DNA of 64,000 bases from Pontibacter populi (GCF_019336435.1 NZ_JAHWXQ010000001.1:1302001-1366000), one strand, 5' to 3'. Shown: positions 1 through 9,590, numbered from the stretch's first letter. Notes: generated by a model not told the origin, from the sequence alone. Translations and numbers: made by a program.

Positions 1-1201
1 CCTGGCTGCCCTGGCTACCTACCGTGCCGCCTAAATCTATCGCTAACGGTCCTAAAAATTTAAATACTTCCGGGTAAGGCAGCTTTTCTACGCCTGGCAC
101 CAGTTTCGATTTATGGTAAATATCGATCTCGCCTTTGCGGTTAATATGCATGCCCGAGTTAAAGGAGTCGTAATACCCAAACCCTTCCAGGTGGCGGACA
201 GTAGGGCTGGCATCTTTGTTATAGCCGTAAAAAGTATAGCTATCAAGGCCGGCAACCAATTCTATAGCTGGGTGGCGGTTCACGAAATCTTTCAGCTCCT
301 GTATGGACTGGTAATTATGGAGTTGCTCTTCCCAATACCCTTGGTCCTGGCGCAGCGCGGTTTCCGGCCACACTACAAACTTCGTATTTGGGGTGATCTT
401 TTGTTCCGATAGACTGATCAGGCGTTGCTGCTGTTCTTCGTAAGGAATAAAGTTCTCATGGCCCGAGAATTTCTCACGATAAGGGTCGATGTTTGGCTGC
501 ACTACTACCACTTCGGTTGGTGTGCCTTTCTCCTCGTAAGTAGCCAGGATGCCGAATGAGATAACTATAGGGACAACTATAAGCGTAAGAGGCAACCATA
601 GTTTTTTAAGCTCCACACGCTCCTGCGGGTAGTTTTTTATCACCAAAAAGATGAGCACATTTACGAGCAGCACCCACACCGAGCCACCTAAAAAGCCGGT
701 ATATTCATACCACTGTACCCAGGTATTAAGTGTCGCAAACCCATTGCCCAGCGTAAGCCACGGCCACGACAGATCCCAGTTCAGGTGGAACTGCTCAAAC
801 GCTATCCAGTAAACTATAAAAGAGATATAGCCAATGGTATTGCCCAGGTATTTGCGGGTAAAGTAAAAGGCTATCAACGGGATACACATCAGGGCTGCAT
901 TGAACAATACAGCTGCAATACCACCGGGCAAGGTAGAGTGCGACACCCACCAGGTAGTAAAGGCATTCCACAGCACCATCGCCACATACGACCATTTGAA
1001 GAACGTATAGCCCGGCGACTTGTGCTTACCGCTTTCAACTATGTGTTTCTCCATGTACAGCAATGGCACAAACCCGAAGAACAGGAAAAAAGCCAGGGGT
1101 TTGGTAGGCCATCCCAGCCAGAGTAAAAGCCCGGTAAGCAGGGCCAGAAGCGGAACTATATAAGGGCTATTTACTACCCTGTACAACAATGACGAATTCA
1201 C
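1..1201 (-). CDS. lnt: Apolipoprotein N-acyltransferase, C-terminus beyond window
   Basis: Inner-membrane enzyme that transfers the third acyl chain to the N-terminal cysteine of lipoproteins. The minus-strand frame is open from about 1201 to the window edge, about 400 codons, so the C-terminus is missing. Hydrophobic segments fill the first half. The nitrilase-like part carries VVWPETA (catalytic Glu about residue 280) and HKSKLVPG (catalytic Lys about residue 364 by family analogy); the catalytic Cys lies outside. A GTG at 1201 gives MNSSLLYRVV and overlaps rsmI by 35 bases; a TTG a few codons later is the alternative start. Translational coupling with rsmI is likely. Confidence 0.85.
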   Translation of the reverse strand, partial: MNSSLLYRVVNSPYIVPLLALLTGLLLWLGWPTKPLAFFLFFGFVPLLYMEKHIVESGKHKSPGYTFFKWSYVAMVLWNAFTTWWVSHSTLPGGIAAVLFNAALMCIPLIAFYFTRKYLGNTIGYISFIVYWIAFEQFHLNWDLSWPWLTLGNGFATLNTWVQWYEYTGFLGGSVWVLLVNVLIFLVIKNYPQERVELKKLWLPLTLIVVPIVISFGILATYEEKGTPTEVVVVQPNIDPYREKFSGHENFIPYEEQQQRLISLSEQKITPNTKFVVWPETALRQDQGYWEEQLHNYQSIQELKDFVNRHPAIELVAGLDSYTFYGYNKDASPTVRHLEGFGYYDSFNSGMHINRKGEIDIYHKSKLVPGVEKLPYPEVFKFLGPLAIDLGGTVGSQGSQ

Positions 1202-1853
1202 CTTTGATTGCTTTGGTTGTAAAGATTTGTATCAGTTCGTCGAGTGTTCCATTTAAAGTCTCTTCGAACATTTTAGATATTTCACGTGAAACGGATGCCA
1301 TACGCTCGCCGCCAAAGTACTCTTTAAATTGTGTGAGCGTTTTTTGCAGGCGGTGCGGCGATTCATAGAAGATCATAGTCCTCTCTTCTTCGGCCAGGCT
1401 TTGCAGGCGCGTCTGGCGGCCTTTTTTTATAGGCAAAAATCCTTCAAACGTAAACCTGTCGGTGCTGAAACCTGACTTAACTAAGGCCGGCACAAAAGCA
1501 GTAGCTCCCGGTAAACATTCTATTTTCAGGTCATTCTTTAAACACTCGCGCACCAGGAAGAACCCTGGGTCTGAGATGCCCGGCGTACCTGCATCCGATA
1601 TCAGCGCCATTACTTCGCCAGCCTTCAGCCTGTCCACAATATGGGCCGTGGCTTTGTGCTCGTTGTGCAGGTGGTGGCTATGCATGCGTTTTTCAATACC
1701 CAGGTGCTGCAGCAACTTGCCGCTGGTCCGGGTATCTTCCGCCAGAATCACGTCCACTTCCTTCAGAATCCGGATGGCACGCAGCGTTATATCTTCCAGG
1801 TTGCCAATGGGTGTCGGCACCAGGTATAGGTTCGTTTTTTCAGGTTCCTGCAT
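1167..1853 (-). CDS. rsmI: 16S rRNA (cytidine-1402-2'-O)-methyltransferase RsmI
   Basis: SAM-dependent tetrapyrrole-methylase-fold enzyme that 2'-O-methylates C1402 in the ribosomal P site. The N-terminus reads LYLVPTPIGNLEDITLRAI, followed by EDTRTSGKLL and then ISDAGTPGISDPGF, the signature glycine-rich segment. At 228 aa it is shorter than the E. coli protein (286 aa), as is usual in Bacteroidetes. It lies upstream of lnt on the same strand, with overlapping ends. Identification rests on several family motifs in the right order. Confidence 0.95.
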   Translation of the reverse strand: MQEPEKTNLYLVPTPIGNLEDITLRAIRILKEVDVILAEDTRTSGKLLQHLGIEKRMHSHHLHNEHKATAHIVDRLKAGEVMALISDAGTPGISDPGFFLVRECLKNDLKIECLPGATAFVPALVKSGFSTDRFTFEGFLPIKKGRQTRLQSLAEEERTMIFYESPHRLQKTLTQFKEYFGGERMASVSREISKMFEETLNGTLDELIQIFTTKAIKGEFVIVVQGSK

Positions 1854-1962
1854 GCTGCAAAGATACTATAAAATTGCTTGCTGATTTATTGTGCACGGTA
1901 AACTATAGCCGCAACTACAGACACTTATCCACAACAGCAAACTATAGTTGTAATGTTCAGAT

Positions 1963-2217
1963 TTATAGTTTTGAAGCGGTTATCTGGTCGTAAATTTCGT
2001 CGATGCGACGGGCTAGTTTAATGTCTTTCTCGGTAACTATATTGCCTGCATCGTGGGTGGTGAGCTCGATTTCGATCTTGTTATACACATTGCTCCACCA
2101 CGGATGATGGTCCATTTCTTCGGCTACATCGGCTACCTGTTGCATAAAGTGCATGGCCTGCTTAAAATCCTTGAATGTAAGGCTGCGGTGCAGTTTATGG
2201 TCTTCTTCTTTCCACAT
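1963..2217 (-). CDS. 4a-hydroxytetrahydrobiopterin dehydratase (pterin carbinolamine dehydratase)
   Basis: Small (84 aa) enzyme that dehydrates 4a-hydroxytetrahydropterin, recycling the pterin cofactor of aromatic amino acid hydroxylases. The diagnostic stretch EEMDHHPWWSNVYNKIEI carries the HHP-W motif of the PCD/DCoH family, followed by LTTHDAGNIVTEKD. It lies 109 bases upstream of rsmI on the same strand. No aromatic amino acid hydroxylase is visible in the window, so the partner pathway is not shown here. Confidence 0.93.
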   Translation of the reverse strand: MWKEEDHKLHRSLTFKDFKQAMHFMQQVADVAEEMDHHPWWSNVYNKIEIELTTHDAGNIVTEKDIKLARRIDEIYDQITASKL

Positions 2218-2347
2218 AGTTTATCGGGTTATAGTTGCTTATACTTCATAAAGGAGTTTAACGATGAGCTGACAACGCATTAAAAATGGCTGGCGTATAG
2301 TTTAAAATTGAAATGATTGCAGCTACAAACCTAAAGCTACCAAAACT

Positions 2348-3208
2348 ATGGAAAACAAACCGAAGAAATTACCGGCACAGGAGCAGAAAACGCAGCCTGG
2401 CAAAGAACATAAAATGACACCAAAGCCCGAGTACATTCGGGACAACTATAAAGGCAGCGACAAGCTAAAGGACAAAGTTGCTTTAATAACCGGCGGCGAT
2501 AGTGGCATCGGTCGGGCCGTGGCCGTACACTTTGCCCGCGAAGGCGCTGATATAGCGATCGTTTACCTGAACGAAGACCGTGACGCCGAAGAAACAAAAG
2601 ACCTGATAGAGCAGGAAGGCCGCAAATGCCTGCTGCTTTCCGGTGATATCGGGAATGAAAAGTTCTGCCAGAAAGCCGTTGATCAAACTATAAAAAAGCT
2701 TGGCAAGCTGGATATACTGATAAATAATGCCGCCGAGCAACATGAGCAGCAAGAGCTACAGGATATTACCAAAGCACAGTTGGAGAAGACATTCCAGACC
2801 AATATCTTCTCGATGTTCTACATCACCAAAGCAGCCCTGGAGCACATGAAAGAAGGCGGTGCTATTGTTAACTCCACATCCGTTACATCTTACCGCGGTA
2901 GCGATCATTTAATGGACTATGCATCTACGAAAGGAGCGATAACTGCCTTTACCAGGTCACTGTCGGCTAACCTGGCAGAGAAAAAGATTCGGGTAAACGC
3001 CGTAGCTCCAGGCCCCATCTGGACACCGCTTATACCAGCCTCGTTTGATGCTAAAAAGGTTAAAGAATTCGGGCAAAATGTGCCGCTCAAGCGCCCTGGT
3101 CAGCCATCCGAAGTTGCCCCGGCCTATGTTTTTTTAGCTTCAGAAGACGGCTCTTACATAACAGGCCAGGTGATACATGTGAACGGTGGTGAGCAGGTAG
3201 GATCGTAG
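2348..3208 (+). CDS. SDR family NAD(P)-dependent oxidoreductase (YghA/general-stress-protein-39-like)
   Basis: Classical short-chain dehydrogenase of 286 aa with a roughly 40-residue polar N-terminal extension, typical of the YghA/YdaD/GSP39 subgroup. The cofactor motif TGGDSGIG lies near residues 48-55 and the NNAAE motif near 126-130. The catalytic triad is Ser178, Tyr191 and Lys195 in YASTKGA. The C-terminus has PGPIWTPL and TGQVIHVNGG. The substrate cannot be assigned. The two genes after it encode small very hydrophilic proteins, a setting that suggests stress response; that is inference. Confidence 0.88.
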   Translation: MENKPKKLPAQEQKTQPGKEHKMTPKPEYIRDNYKGSDKLKDKVALITGGDSGIGRAVAVHFAREGADIAIVYLNEDRDAEETKDLIEQEGRKCLLLSGDIGNEKFCQKAVDQTIKKLGKLDILINNAAEQHEQQELQDITKAQLEKTFQTNIFSMFYITKAALEHMKEGGAIVNSTSVTSYRGSDHLMDYASTKGAITAFTRSLSANLAEKKIRVNAVAPGPIWTPLIPASFDAKKVKEFGQNVPLKRPGQPSEVAPAYVFLASEDGSYITGQVIHVNGGEQVGS

Positions 3209-3289
3209 CATTTACTCAACCATAACTATAGAAATGGAGTAAAACAGGTTACACTACCCCGTTGTACAGACTTAATAAAACAAACAACT

Positions 3290-3601
3290 ATGGCTGATAA
3301 TAAAGAGAACAACGCCAACAAAGATCCGCACAAAGAAGATATTGGGCATAACCGTCCGGTGCGGGTTATAGAAGATGATACAAGTGAACTGGAGATGCGC
3401 GCAGGGCATATTATACCAGGCGCAGATCCGCCGAAGAACGAGCATCAGCGTGGTGGTTTTGGTAACCGCGATGGCAAAGAAGGCTTCGGCAGCGATACCG
3501 CTTCGGAAGGCCCATCAGCTACCGGTGTAAACGATTTTGCCGACGACGGCACTCCGCCACCGGATAACATGCGCACCGAAGACGAGGGAAGAGGAACCTG
3601 A
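3290..3601 (+). CDS. Small hydrophilic protein, unknown function
   Basis: Not recognised. 103 aa, rich in Asp, Glu, Gly and Asn with almost no hydrophobic core, starting MADNKENNANKDPHKEDIG; probably disordered and soluble. It has no signal peptide. It sits 81 bases after the SDR gene and before another hydrophilic protein on the same strand. The composition resembles stress-associated hydrophilins, but no family motif was found. Confidence 0.7.
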   Translation: MADNKENNANKDPHKEDIGHNRPVRVIEDDTSELEMRAGHIIPGADPPKNEHQRGGFGNRDGKEGFGSDTASEGPSATGVNDFADDGTPPPDNMRTEDEGRGT

Positions 3602-3644
3602 TTAAAAGGTCAGGAATTTTTACATTTAAGAAAAGGAGGATAAG

Positions 3645-3872
3645 ATGCCATCATATAAGCACACCCAACCTGGCGGTGAAAATAAAGGAAACCCGACAGG
3701 CCAAGGACAGGATAAAGCCGGTATAAAACCAACCGGCAAGAAAAATGAAGAGTTGCGGAATAAGTACACCGAAGGCGCGGATGAAAATCCTGCAAATACG
3801 GGTAACGTACTTAAAAACAACGATAACCGAAATACAGACAAGCCGGAGCTAGATAACGGAAAATACAATTAG
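3645..3872 (+). CDS. Small hydrophilic protein, unknown function
   Basis: Not recognised. 75 aa, rich in Gly, Asn, Lys and Pro (GGENKGNPTGQGQDKAG) and predicted disordered. An unusually good ribosome binding site, AAAAGGAGGA, lies just upstream of the ATG; such sites are rare elsewhere in this window. It is followed by a strong hairpin terminator at 3890-3924. Together with the SDR and the 103-aa gene it forms a likely three-gene unit. Confidence 0.65.
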   Translation: MPSYKHTQPGGENKGNPTGQGQDKAGIKPTGKKNEELRNKYTEGADENPANTGNVLKNNDNRNTDKPELDNGKYN

Positions 3873-3889
3873 CATTAGCTGGCTCGCAT

Positions 3890-3924
3890 AAAAATAGCAC
3901 CTGCCCAAAACAGGTGCTATTTTT
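3890..3924 (+). terminator. Rho-independent terminator after the hydrophilic-protein genes
   Basis: A perfect 14-bp stem, AAAAATAGCACCTG paired with CAGGTGCTATTTTT, has a 7-base loop and a T-rich 3' arm. It closes the unit that ends at 3872. Confidence 0.85.
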
Positions 3925-3964
3925 ATTGATACATTTGCCAATCTATAGTTTACACTGATCAACA

Positions 3965-4660
3965 ATGGCCCGTTACGCCCTTACTGATATCCATGGCTGT
4001 GCCCAAACACTTAAAGCACTGGTGTTGGGGCAATTAAAACTTCAGAAACAGGATGAACTATATATTCTGGGTGATCTGGTAAATAAAGGCCCGGACAGCA
4101 AAGGCGTTATTGATTTTATAGTTCATCTGCAGAAACAGCAGTATAACGTACAATGCCTGCGTGGTAATCACGACCAAATGCTCTTGAAAGCAGCTACCAA
4201 AGGCGAAAGCGCACTAAACTTATCATTACCAGAAAAAGAGCTTGTCTTGCAAAGTTTCGGCATTCAGGAATTTGAGCAGCTCCCACCAAAGTACATTAAC
4301 TTTCTCAAATCTCTCCCCTATTACCTGGAGTTACCTGATTATTTTCTGGTGCATGCCGGGTTCGACTTTAAGCAGGATGATATCTTTAAAGATAAGGAGG
4401 CTATGCTTAATATCCGGGGCTATAAACTCATGCCGGCAAAGCTTAACAATAAGAGGTTGTTGCATGGCCATACTCCGGTAGCATTGCACACTATAAAAAA
4501 GTCGGTGGCCCATAGTAGCTATAGTTTAAATCTGGACGCTGGCTGCGTGTACTATAAGAACGCTAGCTACGGTAACTTAATAGCGCTCGACTTAGATTCG
4601 CAGGAACTATACATCCAGCCAAATGAAGACCGCCCCTATTCTGTTCGTCGAAAAAGCTAA
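3965..4660 (+). CDS. Metallophosphoesterase, serine/threonine protein phosphatase-like (PrpA/ApaH type)
   Basis: Calcineurin-like phosphoesterase, 231 aa. Metal-binding motifs appear in the expected order: DIHG near residue 8, GDLVNKGPDS, LRGNHDQM and HGHTPV near the C-terminus. These fit the bacterial PPP family (PrpA, PrpE, ApaH), which dephosphorylates proteins or hydrolyses dinucleoside tetraphosphates; the sequence alone does not decide between them. Single gene with its own short leader, preceded by a terminator. Confidence 0.88.
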   Translation: MARYALTDIHGCAQTLKALVLGQLKLQKQDELYILGDLVNKGPDSKGVIDFIVHLQKQQYNVQCLRGNHDQMLLKAATKGESALNLSLPEKELVLQSFGIQEFEQLPPKYINFLKSLPYYLELPDYFLVHAGFDFKQDDIFKDKEAMLNIRGYKLMPAKLNNKRLLHGHTPVALHTIKKSVAHSSYSLNLDAGCVYYKNASYGNLIALDLDSQELYIQPNEDRPYSVRRKS

Positions 4661-5169
4661 CTTCCAGATAAGTTCTACCAAGCTTAGTATACGACCTAGC
4701 TTTTAGTGACTTTTGCGATTTATATGTTGCTATTCTAAGATAGTATACCCAAAAGTAGGTATAAATTCATGGTTTTACGGATTGGATAAACTTTTTATAC
4801 TACAATTATATATTCAGAAACTCAAGCAACAATTTTTTTTGTACTTTTTATGTTTCATTTTGTGAGATATTTTTTTTGAGGAAGATTTTGGATTGTTCTA
4901 ATCGGTATTGAGTTTATATTTTGTATTGCATTATTCAATTGATAATCAGGCTATTGCCTATTCGCTGTTTGATGAGTATTTATCTTGTTAAATATTGTGT
5001 ATAAAGTATATATATTATTGAATTTTAGCGTTCCCGGGGCCGGAAGTATAAAAAAATAGTTATAAAAAATTGTGATGGTAAGAAATAAATTATCTTATTT
5101 TGCAAATGAATCTTACATCGCAAGAGGCTAAATTACAATAATTTAATACTGGCTACACAATTCAAAGCT
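4661..5169. other. AT-rich intergenic region upstream of the IPT/TIG surface protein
   Basis: 509 bases without a convincing gene, markedly richer in A and T than the flanks. A weak promoter candidate for the downstream gene is TTATTTTG at 5095-5102, one base off the Bacteroidetes -7 consensus TAnnTTTG, with TTG at 5070-5072. A short inverted repeat (TATACC/GGTATA) lies near 4745-4764. Nothing else is recognisable. Confidence 0.5.
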
Positions 5170-8112
5170 ATGGCACGTTTCTACGCTTACCCTTATAGTT
5201 CATCGCTGATAAGAACGCTGCTGACAAATTTCATTTTGGTATTATTTGTTATTGTGCAGGCACAGGCGCAATCAGCACCTACAATTTCTGGTTTTACTCC
5301 ATCATCGGGTAAAGTGGGGGATGTAATAACTATAAATGGTACAGGTTTCACTACTGCCAATATGGTTTATATAGGTAGTGAGCCGACACTTGATTTCGAT
5401 ATAGTAAATGACAATCAAATTAAAGTAAATGTACCGGCCACTGCTTCTACAGGTAAAATTCAGGTACATACTGGTTATGGATCCAAATCCAGCTCTTCAA
5501 ATTTCACACTAAATGAGGCTCCTGTTATTAGTTCAATAAATCCTGCTTCTGGCACCGTAGGCACAGAGGTAACAATAACCGGATCGAAATTTACTGGTGT
5601 TACTTCCGTAAGCATTGCAGGTGGTTCGGTTGATGATTTTGTAGTTATAAGTGATTCAGAAATACTGGCAAAAGTACCCGTGTCATCATATAGTGGCAAT
5701 GTAGTAGTATATGCAAACCACGGATCAGCTGTTGGCCCATCTTTCTCTGTAAGTGGCACTCCTACGATTACAGAATTTGCCCCTGCGGCAGGCCCAGTTG
5801 GTACTGAAGTAACCATAAAAGGAACAAAGTTTAATAATGTAACATCTTTAAACATAGCGGGAGGCACTATAACGAGCTTCACTAAAGTAAGCGATACAGA
5901 AATAAAAGCTAAAGTACCAACAAGTGCTACAGGTGGAATAGTAAGGGTATATTCCAATATTGGAACAGGAGTAAGCTCTTCGAGCTTTTCTGTAGATGGA
6001 ACACCAACTATAAATTCCTTCTCACCTGCATCTGGCCGCGTAAATAGTGAAGTAATAATTACCGGCTCAAATTTTACGAATGCTACTTCAGTGTATATTG
6101 GAAGTGGCTTGGTAACGGACTTTTCAATAATCAGTGATACACAGATTAAGGCTATTGTGCCTAATACCGCATCAACAGGAAGAATACAGGTTTATACTGC
6201 GCAAGGCCGATCGGTAAGTTCATTTAATTTTGCAGTAGAAGGGGCACCAGTGATTAGTTCTTTTTCTCCTGCAAAGGGGGTGGTAGGGACGCTTATGACC
6301 ATTAAAGGACGTAATTTTTCTGAAGCATCTACAATTTATATTGGAACCGGAATTGCATCCGATTTTACAATTGTAAGTGATACTGAGATACAAGTAAAAG
6401 TGCCAGTGACTGGTTCTACCGGAAGGGTGCAGGTTCGCGGTAAGAATGGTGCAGCAGTAAGCGCCGGTACATTTACAGTAACGGGAGCTCCAGTTATTGC
6501 CTCCTTTTCCCCTTCCTCAGGTCCAGCAGGTACAGAAGTGACTATTTTGGGAGAGAACTTTACAGGTACTTACCAGATTTATGTAGGTAATGGCTCAACA
6601 TCCAGTTTTACAGTAGTTAGTGACAAAGAGATAAGAGTGAGAGTTCCCGAGTCAGCTACCAGTGGCAGTGTGTTGGTCCGGACAGGCAGTGGTCAGGTAT
6701 ATAGTACAGGTACCTATACTGTTACAGGAGCACCGGAGATAAGTTCTTTTTCCCCTGTAGCAGGACCTGTAGGAACTTTAGTGACAATAAAAGGGATAAA
6801 CTTTACTGGAATCAACCTCATTTATATTGGAACCGGAATTGCATCCGATTTTACAATTGTAAGTGATACTGAGATACAAGTAAAAGTGCCAGTGACTGGT
6901 TCTACCGGAAGGGTGCAGGTTCGCGGTAAGAATGGTGCAGCAGTAAGCGCCGGTACATTTACAGTAACGGGAGCTCCAGTTATTGCCTCCTTTTCCCCTT
7001 CCTCAGGTCCAGCAGGTACAGAAGTGACTATTTTGGGAGAGAACTTTACAGGTACTTACCAGATTTATGTAGGTAATGGCTCAACATCCAGTTTTACAGT
7101 AGTTAGTGACAAAGAGATAAGAGTGAGAGTTCCCGAGTCAGCTACCAGTGGCAGTGTGTTGGTCCGGACAGGCAGTGGTCAGGTATATAGTACAGGTACC
7201 TATACTGTTACTCCAGCCCACCTCACCACCCCACAAGAACTCACCTTTAACAGCAAACCAGTTGGTGGGAGCGAATCCAAAGAATACCAGGTGAGTGGCT
7301 TAGGATTGAAAAACGGGGAAGCGGTTACGTTAACTGTTAGTGAGTCTAGCCCATATACTATTTCAAAAACTGCTGATGCAACTGGGTTTGGCAAAACATT
7401 AACTCTAACTGGCGTTACTAACAACAGGCTAAACCCAATACAGATTTTTGTAAAATATACAGCAACTGAAGCTGGCGAAGGCTTTCCTGCAGTTATCACA
7501 CACTCGCAAGGTTCAATCACTAGGGCAATGGATGTGAGAGTTGTTGCCCCTTTACCTGTAGAACTCACCTCTTTCACGGCTAGTTTAAAAGGTGGTATAG
7601 TTAACCTGGAATGGAGTACAGCTTCAGAGAAAAATAACTCTCATTTCGAGATAGAAATGTCTAAAAGCTCGTTGAATAATTTTAGAAAGATCGATAGCGT
7701 TAAGAGTAAGGTTGAAAATAGCTCTACGAAAACACAATACAGCTTCTCGAGCAACTATAGCAGTAATGGCGAAACAGAATATTACCGCCTAAAACAGGTA
7801 GACTTCGATGGGGCATATGCTTACAGTAAGATTGTAGCGGTTAAGCCTGTTATGCTTTCGAAGCCAATGGAAGTAGCGCCAAACCCATTAGAGGCAGATT
7901 CTAAAGTTTACTTTACAGCTGAAAACGAAGGGACGGCAACTATACGGGTTACTTCAATAACAGGAAAGCAGGTATACTTCGAGCGGATAGATGTGCATGC
8001 AGGTGAGAATGTAGTTCTGTTATCAAAGTATAATAACCTGATGGCTGGTGTTTACATAGTTACGGTTGACCATAGTGGAAAGCGGGAATATGTAAGAATT
8101 GAGAAGAGGTAA
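5170..8112 (+). CDS. Secreted IPT/TIG-repeat protein with T9SS type A sorting domain
   Basis: 980 aa. An N-terminal signal peptide (about residues 1-34, ending AQAQS) is followed by eight tandem IPT/TIG immunoglobulin-like repeats of about 81 aa, each opening like PTISGFTPSSGKVGD. A spacer domain comes next, then the PLPVELTSFTA linker and a C-terminal sorting domain with APNPLEADSK and a GVYIVTV strand. Such proteins are secreted through the type IX system to the cell surface or medium, with a probable adhesive or scaffold role. Two blocks of 392 bases inside the gene are identical, so one two-repeat unit was duplicated recently. No enzyme domain is visible. Confidence 0.88.
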   Translation: MARFYAYPYSSSLIRTLLTNFILVLFVIVQAQAQSAPTISGFTPSSGKVGDVITINGTGFTTANMVYIGSEPTLDFDIVNDNQIKVNVPATASTGKIQVHTGYGSKSSSSNFTLNEAPVISSINPASGTVGTEVTITGSKFTGVTSVSIAGGSVDDFVVISDSEILAKVPVSSYSGNVVVYANHGSAVGPSFSVSGTPTITEFAPAAGPVGTEVTIKGTKFNNVTSLNIAGGTITSFTKVSDTEIKAKVPTSATGGIVRVYSNIGTGVSSSSFSVDGTPTINSFSPASGRVNSEVIITGSNFTNATSVYIGSGLVTDFSIISDTQIKAIVPNTASTGRIQVYTAQGRSVSSFNFAVEGAPVISSFSPAKGVVGTLMTIKGRNFSEASTIYIGTGIASDFTIVSDTEIQVKVPVTGSTGRVQVRGKNGAAVSAGTFTVTGAPVIASFSPSSGPAGTEVTILGENFTGTYQIYVGNGSTSSFTVVSDKEIRVRVPESATSGSVLVRTGSGQVYSTGTYTVTGAPEISSFSPVAGPVGTLVTIKGINFTGINLIYIGTGIASDFTIVSDTEIQVKVPVTGSTGRVQVRGKNGAAVSAGTFTVTGAPVIASFSPSSGPAGTEVTILGENFTGTYQIYVGNGSTSSFTVVSDKEIRVRVPESATSGSVLVRTGSGQVYSTGTYTVTPAHLTTPQELTFNSKPVGGSESKEYQVSGLGLKNGEAVTLTVSESSPYTISKTADATGFGKTLTLTGVTNNRLNPIQIFVKYTATEAGEGFPAVITHSQGSITRAMDVRVVAPLPVELTSFTASLKGGIVNLEWSTASEKNNSHFEIEMSKSSLNNFRKIDSVKSKVENSSTKTQYSFSSNYSSNGETEYYRLKQVDFDGAYAYSKIVAVKPVMLSKPMEVAPNPLEADSKVYFTAENEGTATIRVTSITGKQVYFERIDVHAGENVVLLSKYNNLMAGVYIVTVDHSGKREYVRIEKR
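6334..6725 (+). repeat. 392-bp exact direct repeat, copy 1 (inside the IPT gene)
   Basis: Identical by eye to 6820-7211, offset 486 bases (162 codons, two IPT domains). It encodes the end of IPT repeat 5 and nearly all of repeat 6. Identity at every base, synonymous sites included, points to recent duplication or gene conversion. Confidence 0.92.
6820..7211 (+). repeat. 392-bp exact direct repeat, copy 2 (inside the IPT gene)
   Basis: Second copy of the block at 6334-6725. The 94 bases between the copies (6726-6819) are clearly diverged from the corresponding bases upstream of copy 1, so identity stops abruptly at both ends. Confidence 0.92.
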
Positions 8113-8130
8113 CTATAACTATAGCAGCAG

Positions 8131-8166
8131 AAAAGCCAGGCACTTTCATAGTGCCTGGCTTTTCTT
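8131..8166 (+). terminator. Rho-independent terminator after the IPT gene
   Basis: A perfect 13-bp stem, AAAAGCCAGGCAC paired with GTGCCTGGCTTTT, has a 7-base loop and is followed by CTTTTTG. Confidence 0.9.
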
Positions 8167-8240
8167 TTTGAGAAGCAACTATAAAATATGGCTGGATAAC
8201 CCTGTGGTTTTTAAGATAGTACATATAAACTTAGTAAACA

Positions 8241-8271
8241 TTGGTTTATTGCGGGGCATGCTTTAATTTTG
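8241..8271 (+). promoter_or_regulatory. Bacteroidetes-type promoter of glyA
   Basis: TTG at 8241-8243, a 20-base spacer, then TAATTTTG at 8264-8271 match the primary sigma-factor consensus of Bacteroidetes (TTG, 19-20 bases, TAnnTTTG). The leader to the glyA ATG is about 20 bases. Confidence 0.75.
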
Positions 8272-8296
8272 AACAATTATAATTCTACTTAATAAG

Positions 8297-9571
8297 ATGC
8301 AGAAAGACACAGCTATATTCGACCTGATCGCTAAAGAGAAAGCTCGCCAAATGCATGGTATAGAACTTATTGCTTCAGAAAACTTTGTTTCGGAGCAGGT
8401 AATGCGCGCCATGGGTAGCGAAATGACTAACAAGTACGCTGAAGGCCTCCCGGGGAAGCGTTACTATGGTGGTTGTGAGATTGTAGACCAGTCGGAGCAG
8501 TTGGCTATAGATAGAGCGAAGGAATTATTTGGTGCTGAATGGGTAAACGTACAGCCACACTCAGGTGCTCAGGCGAACGCTGCTGTTATGTTGGCAGTAC
8601 TGCAGCCAGGCGATAAAATTCTTGGTTTTGATCTTTCGCATGGTGGTCACTTAACGCATGGTTCTCCGGTTAACTTTTCAGGTAAACTATACCAGCCATC
8701 TTTTTATGGTGTAGAGCAGGAAACTGGCCTTATTGATTTCGATAAAGTAGTAGAAACAGCGCGTCGCGAGAAGCCGAAACTTATTATCTGCGGTGCCTCG
8801 GCTTACAGCCGCGACTGGGATTATAAAAAACTGCGTGCAGCCGCTGATGAAGTAGGCGCACTATTAATGGCTGATATCTCCCACCCTTCCGGCTTAATTG
8901 CGAAAGGTTTATTAAATAACCCGTTCGAGCATTGCCATATAGTTACTACAACTACGCACAAGACGTTACGCGGACCAAGAGGCGGTATGATCATGATGGG
9001 GAAAGACTTTGAGAACCCATTTGGTCTGAAAACTCCAAAAGGCGAAACACGCATGATGTCGTCAGTGCTGGATGGTGCTGTATTCCCGGGAACACAGGGT
9101 GGACCGTTAGAGCACGTAATTGCAGCTAAGGCTGTAGCGTATTTCGAAGCGCTTTCTGATGATTACCTGGGTTACATAAAGCAGGTACAGCAAAATGCAC
9201 AGGCCATGGCCAAAGCATTTGTTGATCGTGGCTACAACATCATCTCTGGTGGCACAGATAACCATATGATGCTGATCGACCTTCGTACGAAAGGGCTTAC
9301 CGGTAAACTGGCAGAAAATACATTGGTTAAAGCCGATATCACGATCAACAAAAACATGGTGCCGTTCGATGACAAATCTCCTTTTGTAACATCCGGTATG
9401 CGTGTTGGTACGGCTGCTATTACTACACGTGGCCTGAAAGAGAATGACATGACGCGTATAGTTGAGCTTATCGATGATGTGCTGATGAACCACGATAATG
9501 AGTCGAAGCTTACCTCTGTTCGCAACGAAGTAAATAACTGGATGCAGCAATACCCGCTGTTCGCTTACTAA
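8297..9571 (+). CDS. glyA: Serine hydroxymethyltransferase
   Basis: PLP enzyme that converts serine and tetrahydrofolate to glycine and 5,10-methylenetetrahydrofolate, the main one-carbon source for the metF and metH products encoded later in this window. 424 aa, full length. The N-terminus has [16 protein letters not shown], the substrate loop [13 protein letters not shown], and the PLP lysine is Lys222 in [14 protein letters not shown]. It has its own promoter and is followed 19 bases later by tatC. Confidence 0.98.
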   Translation: MQKDTAIFDLIAKEKARQMHGIELIASENFVSEQVMRAMGSEMTNKYAEGLPGKRYYGGCEIVDQSEQLAIDRAKELFGAEWVNVQPHSGAQANAAVMLAVLQPGDKILGFDLSHGGHLTHGSPVNFSGKLYQPSFYGVEQETGLIDFDKVVETARREKPKLIICGASAYSRDWDYKKLRAAADEVGALLMADISHPSGLIAKGLLNNPFEHCHIVTTTTHKTLRGPRGGMIMMGKDFENPFGLKTPKGETRMMSSVLDGAVFPGTQGGPLEHVIAAKAVAYFEALSDDYLGYIKQVQQNAQAMAKAFVDRGYNIISGGTDNHMMLIDLRTKGLTGKLAENTLVKADITINKNMVPFDDKSPFVTSGMRVGTAAITTRGLKENDMTRIVELIDDVLMNHDNESKLTSVRNEVNNWMQQYPLFAY

Positions 9572-9590
9572 TAATTACAGGATTCTTTTA

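Noticed and set aside
1925..1933. Single DnaA-box match TTATCCACA after rsmI
   Set aside because: Isolated site; one or two such matches are expected in 64 kb.
5475..5957. 160-codon frame on the minus strand inside the IPT gene
   Set aside because: It follows the codon periodicity of the sense gene and its sequence has no domain or leader; the plus-strand protein is clearly real.
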